Shown in pieces: positions 32,567 to 34,223 of a DNA stretch of 34,223 bases. The stretch's first letter is position 1. Each line of letters begins with the position of its first letter. Made by a program: the position numbers and the translations under genes. The stretch is from JAYFRE01 sp034926235 (GTDB lineage Bacteria > Pseudomonadota > Alphaproteobacteria > Rhodospirillales > Magnetospirillaceae), in assembly GCA_034926235.1 (NCBI GenBank), contig JAYFRE010000085.1, forward strand, positions 1-34,223. The letters run 5' to 3'. Under the pieces are notes generated by a model. That model saw nothing but the letters and a program-made list of their open reading frames with translations, had not been told where the DNA came from and searched no databases.

Positions 32567-33964
32567 TCACGTCACCTCCCCGTCCGCGCCGTCCCAGGGG
32601 GCGGGTGCGCGCAATTGCGCCCAGACGGGATTGAACAGCGCCTTGTCGATCTGCGCCGCCAACGCCACCGCGCCTTCATAGCCGGCATAGGCGTGATGGC
32701 GTTCCTGATTCATATCCAGCCACGGCACCTTGGCCTTCAGCGCCACGAACTGGGTCCGGCCGCCGGACATCATCATGTCCGCCTCGCTATCTTTCAGCAT
32801 CCGGTACATCTCGCGCGGGGGAATCGCCGTTTCAAACAATCGCCCGGTTTCCCCCAGCAAGGCCCGGGCGCGGTCCTTGTCGTCGTCGGTCGCCTTACGG
32901 ACGCTGGTGCCGATCACCTCCATGCCGATGTCGTGCAGGGCGGACACCACCGACCAGGATTTGTGCCCGCCGGTGTAAAGCAGTACGCGCTTGCCCTGAA
33001 GCCGGGCGCGATAAGGAGCCAGCCGCGCCCGCACGCGGGCTTCCTCGGCCTGGATCAAATCCTCGGTGCGGGCGGTCAGACCGGCAGGCGCGCCGCGCTC
33101 CACCAGCAGGCGCGCGATGTCGCGCAAGGCCGCGCTGGTATCCGCGACCCCGTAGAAGGAGCCTTCGAAATAGGGCACGCCCCAGCGTTCCTGCAGACGT
33201 CGGGCGACATTGATCAGCGCCTGACTGCACACCATCATGCTGATCCGGGCGCGATGCGCGACGGCGACGTCGTGGAAACGGGCATTGCCGGTAATCCGGC
33301 CCAGGATGCGGATGCCGAGCCGCTCGAACAACGGTTCGATCTGCCAGATTTCACCGGCAACATTGTAGTCGCCCAGGATATTGATGTCGCAAGGCGTCAG
33401 CCGGTCGGGCTCCTGCGTGCCGACGACGTAATCAAGCAGCGCTTCTCCGCCCAGCTTGTTGCCCAGACTCTTGGCTCCGGCGAAACCCGGCGCATTAACC
33501 GGAATCACCGGCCGTCCCAGCCGTTCGGTCGCAACCTCGCACAGGGTGACGATATCGTCGCCGATCATCGCCGGCACGCAGGTCTGATAGACGAACACCG
33601 CCGGAGGATCGAACCGTTCGATACCGTCGCGGATGGCGCGGTAGAGCTTCTTCTCGCCGCCATGGATGATGTCGAGTTCCGACAAATCCGTGGTCGCCCC
33701 GGTGCGGTACAGCATCGGTCCGGAACTGGCCGCGTGACGGCTGTCCCAGCTATTGCCCTCGCAGGCAATCGGGCCATGGACGATGTGAAGACAATCGGTG
33801 ATCGGCTGCAACGCGATCTTTGCCCCGTCGAAAGCGCAGCCCCCCGCCGTCGCGCCAGGAGTCAGCGGCCGGCTGCACCCCGTCTTGCGCGCCTTGTCCG
33901 GCTTGGCGCGGTTGGTCGCACAGCCCGGTTCGTTGAAAACATCCTCGATCTTGCGCTTCAGCAT
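32567..33964 (-). CDS. nifE: Nitrogenase FeMo-cofactor scaffold protein NifE
   Basis: A 465-residue protein, the NifD-like half of NifEN. Cluster ligands are visible: Cys43 (GGCAFDGAK), Cys68 (GPIACEGNSWD) and Cys129 (YQTCVPAMIGDD), corresponding to Cys37, 62 and 124 of Azotobacter NifE. A later Cys in MMVCSQALINVARRLQERW matches the cofactor-site cysteine. The N-terminal NEPGCATNRAK is a NifE hallmark. It is the first gene after a sigma-54 promoter (34005-34022) and NifA site (34093-34108), so it can be transcribed separately from nifHDK. Confidence 0.96.
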   Translation of the reverse strand: MLKRKIEDVFNEPGCATNRAKPDKARKTGCSRPLTPGATAGGCAFDGAKIALQPITDCLHIVHGPIACEGNSWDSRHAASSGPMLYRTGATTDLSELDIIHGGEKKLYRAIRDGIERFDPPAVFVYQTCVPAMIGDDIVTLCEVATERLGRPVIPVNAPGFAGAKSLGNKLGGEALLDYVVGTQEPDRLTPCDINILGDYNVAGEIWQIEPLFERLGIRILGRITGNARFHDVAVAHRARISMMVCSQALINVARRLQERWGVPYFEGSFYGVADTSAALRDIARLLVERGAPAGLTARTEDLIQAEEARVRARLAPYRARLQGKRVLLYTGGHKSWSVVSALHDIGMEVIGTSVRKATDDDKDRARALLGETGRLFETAIPPREMYRMLKDSEADMMMSGGRTQFVALKAKVPWLDMNQERHHAYAGYEGAVALAAQIDKALFNPVWAQLRAPAPWDGADGEVT

Positions 33965-34004
33965 CGGGGGCCTCCGGCCGGAATCGATGTCACGAGAATT
34001 TGGA

Positions 34005-34022
34005 TAGCAAACCCTGGGCCAA
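34005..34022 (-). promoter_or_regulatory. Sigma-54 promoter of nifE
   Basis: On the minus strand TTGGCCCAGGGTTTGCT has GG (34020-34019) and GC (34008-34007) exactly 10 bases apart, about 43 bases before the nifE ATG. Confidence 0.78.
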
Positions 34023-34044
34023 TTTATTTTTTGTGCTGTATCAA

Positions 34045-34223
34045 TTAGTTAGGGAAAATCGTCCCAATGGTTGTCGCATTCGAGACCATCCTTGTCGGAC
34101 ATGCGACACGGATCGGATCACGGATATTGGGGAACGGACGGCCGGGTCGTCCCCAACCCAGGGGGGACGAACCGGCCGCCAAGCCGGGGTAGCGGACCAG
34201 ATCGAAGGCGCTCCCGGGCTTCA
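34045..34223 (-). CDS. nifK: Probable 3' end of nifK, with an apparent C-terminal extension
   Basis: An open frame runs in from the right edge of the window to a TAA at 34047-34045. Its first visible codons read KPGSAFDLVR, and FDLVR is the usual C-terminal end of NifK (MoFe protein beta subunit). No stop follows DLVR; the frame continues for about 48 more codons of unremarkable, proline- and glycine-rich sequence across the NifA site. Either the protein is extended, or a sequence error or frameshift hides the stop, or the match is chance. nifK just upstream of nifE is the common order, which supports the call. Only 58 residues are visible, so confidence is limited. Confidence 0.45.
   Translation of the reverse strand, partial: KPGSAFDLVRYPGLAAGSSPLGWGRPGRPFPNIRDPIRVACPTRMVSNATTIGTIFPN
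34093..34108. promoter_or_regulatory. NifA upstream activator site for nifE
   Basis: TGT (34093-34095), ten bases, ACA (34106-34108): a perfect TGT-N10-ACA site about 73-88 bases upstream of the nifE -24 element. Confidence 0.78.

Noticed and set aside
34031..34044. Possible FNR/FixK site upstream of nifE (TTGAT-ACAG-CACAA on the minus strand)
   Set aside because: Only one half-site is perfect; two of five bases of the other half differ.
31081..34048. Long + strand open frames opposite nifN and nifE
   Set aside because: Antisense shadows with arginine-, glutamine- and histidine-rich translations and no domains, while the minus strand encodes clear NifN and NifE.

Overview
The window looks like part of an alphaproteobacterial chromosome, most probably from a Rhodospirillales-type free-living diazotroph. 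This is inferred from high G+C coding sequence, a PPi-type phosphofructokinase, a lepA/ndk/pepA/holC housekeeping block, and a nifE-nifN-nifX-DUF269-fdxB-nifQ cluster next to modABC and nifV. No species is claimed.

Layout. (1) Bases 1-9300 are housekeeping: the 3' end of pepA, holC, a PPi-dependent phosphofructokinase, an ABC-F ATPase, ndk, a two-gene ABC-2 exporter, a small unknown gene, lepA and a small membrane protein. (2) A tRNA-Ser(GGA) gene at 9508-9598 marks the change to accessory content. After it come a drug-efflux-type MFS pump and a divergent TetR-family regulator that share a short intergenic region holding a perfect palindrome. (3) Bases 12301-24297 hold a sigma-54 activator of the AcoR type (+ strand), facing a long minus-strand gene set. 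In transcription order that set is enoyl-CoA hydratase, thiolase, 3-hydroxyacyl-CoA dehydrogenase, an ACS-type MFS transporter, an unknown AT-rich membrane-anchored protein, the two subunits of a 2-hydroxyacyl-CoA dehydratase, a class I CoA-transferase and the dehydratase activator ATPase. (4) Bases 25090-34223 are nitrogen fixation: nifV (-), modABC (+), then nifQ, fdxB, a DUF269 gene, nifX, nifN, nifE and probably the last codons of nifK (-).

How the parts work together. The region 3 genes make a complete paper pathway: import of a 2-hydroxy acid, CoA activation, radical dehydration to a 2-enoyl-CoA, hydration, oxidation and thiolysis. With a C4 substrate (2-hydroxybutyrate) every step to two acetyl-CoA is encoded here, so that is the leading hypothesis. 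Upstream of the first gene I see a GG-N10-GC sigma-54 promoter. Further upstream is a perfect FNR/FixK box (TTGAT-N4-ATCAA) whose centre lies 32 nt from a TATATA -10 element, the class II spacing. This fits anaerobic, inducer-dependent expression of an oxygen-sensitive enzyme.

In region 4, nifE and nifV each have a GG-N10-GC promoter and a perfect TGT-N10-ACA NifA site about 70-90 nt further upstream. modABC supplies molybdate, NifQ passes Mo on, NifV makes homocitrate, and NifE/N/X handle the cofactor precursor. Other items are a MITE-like repeat between modC and nifQ, several strong hairpins, and a possible read-through C-terminus of nifK.
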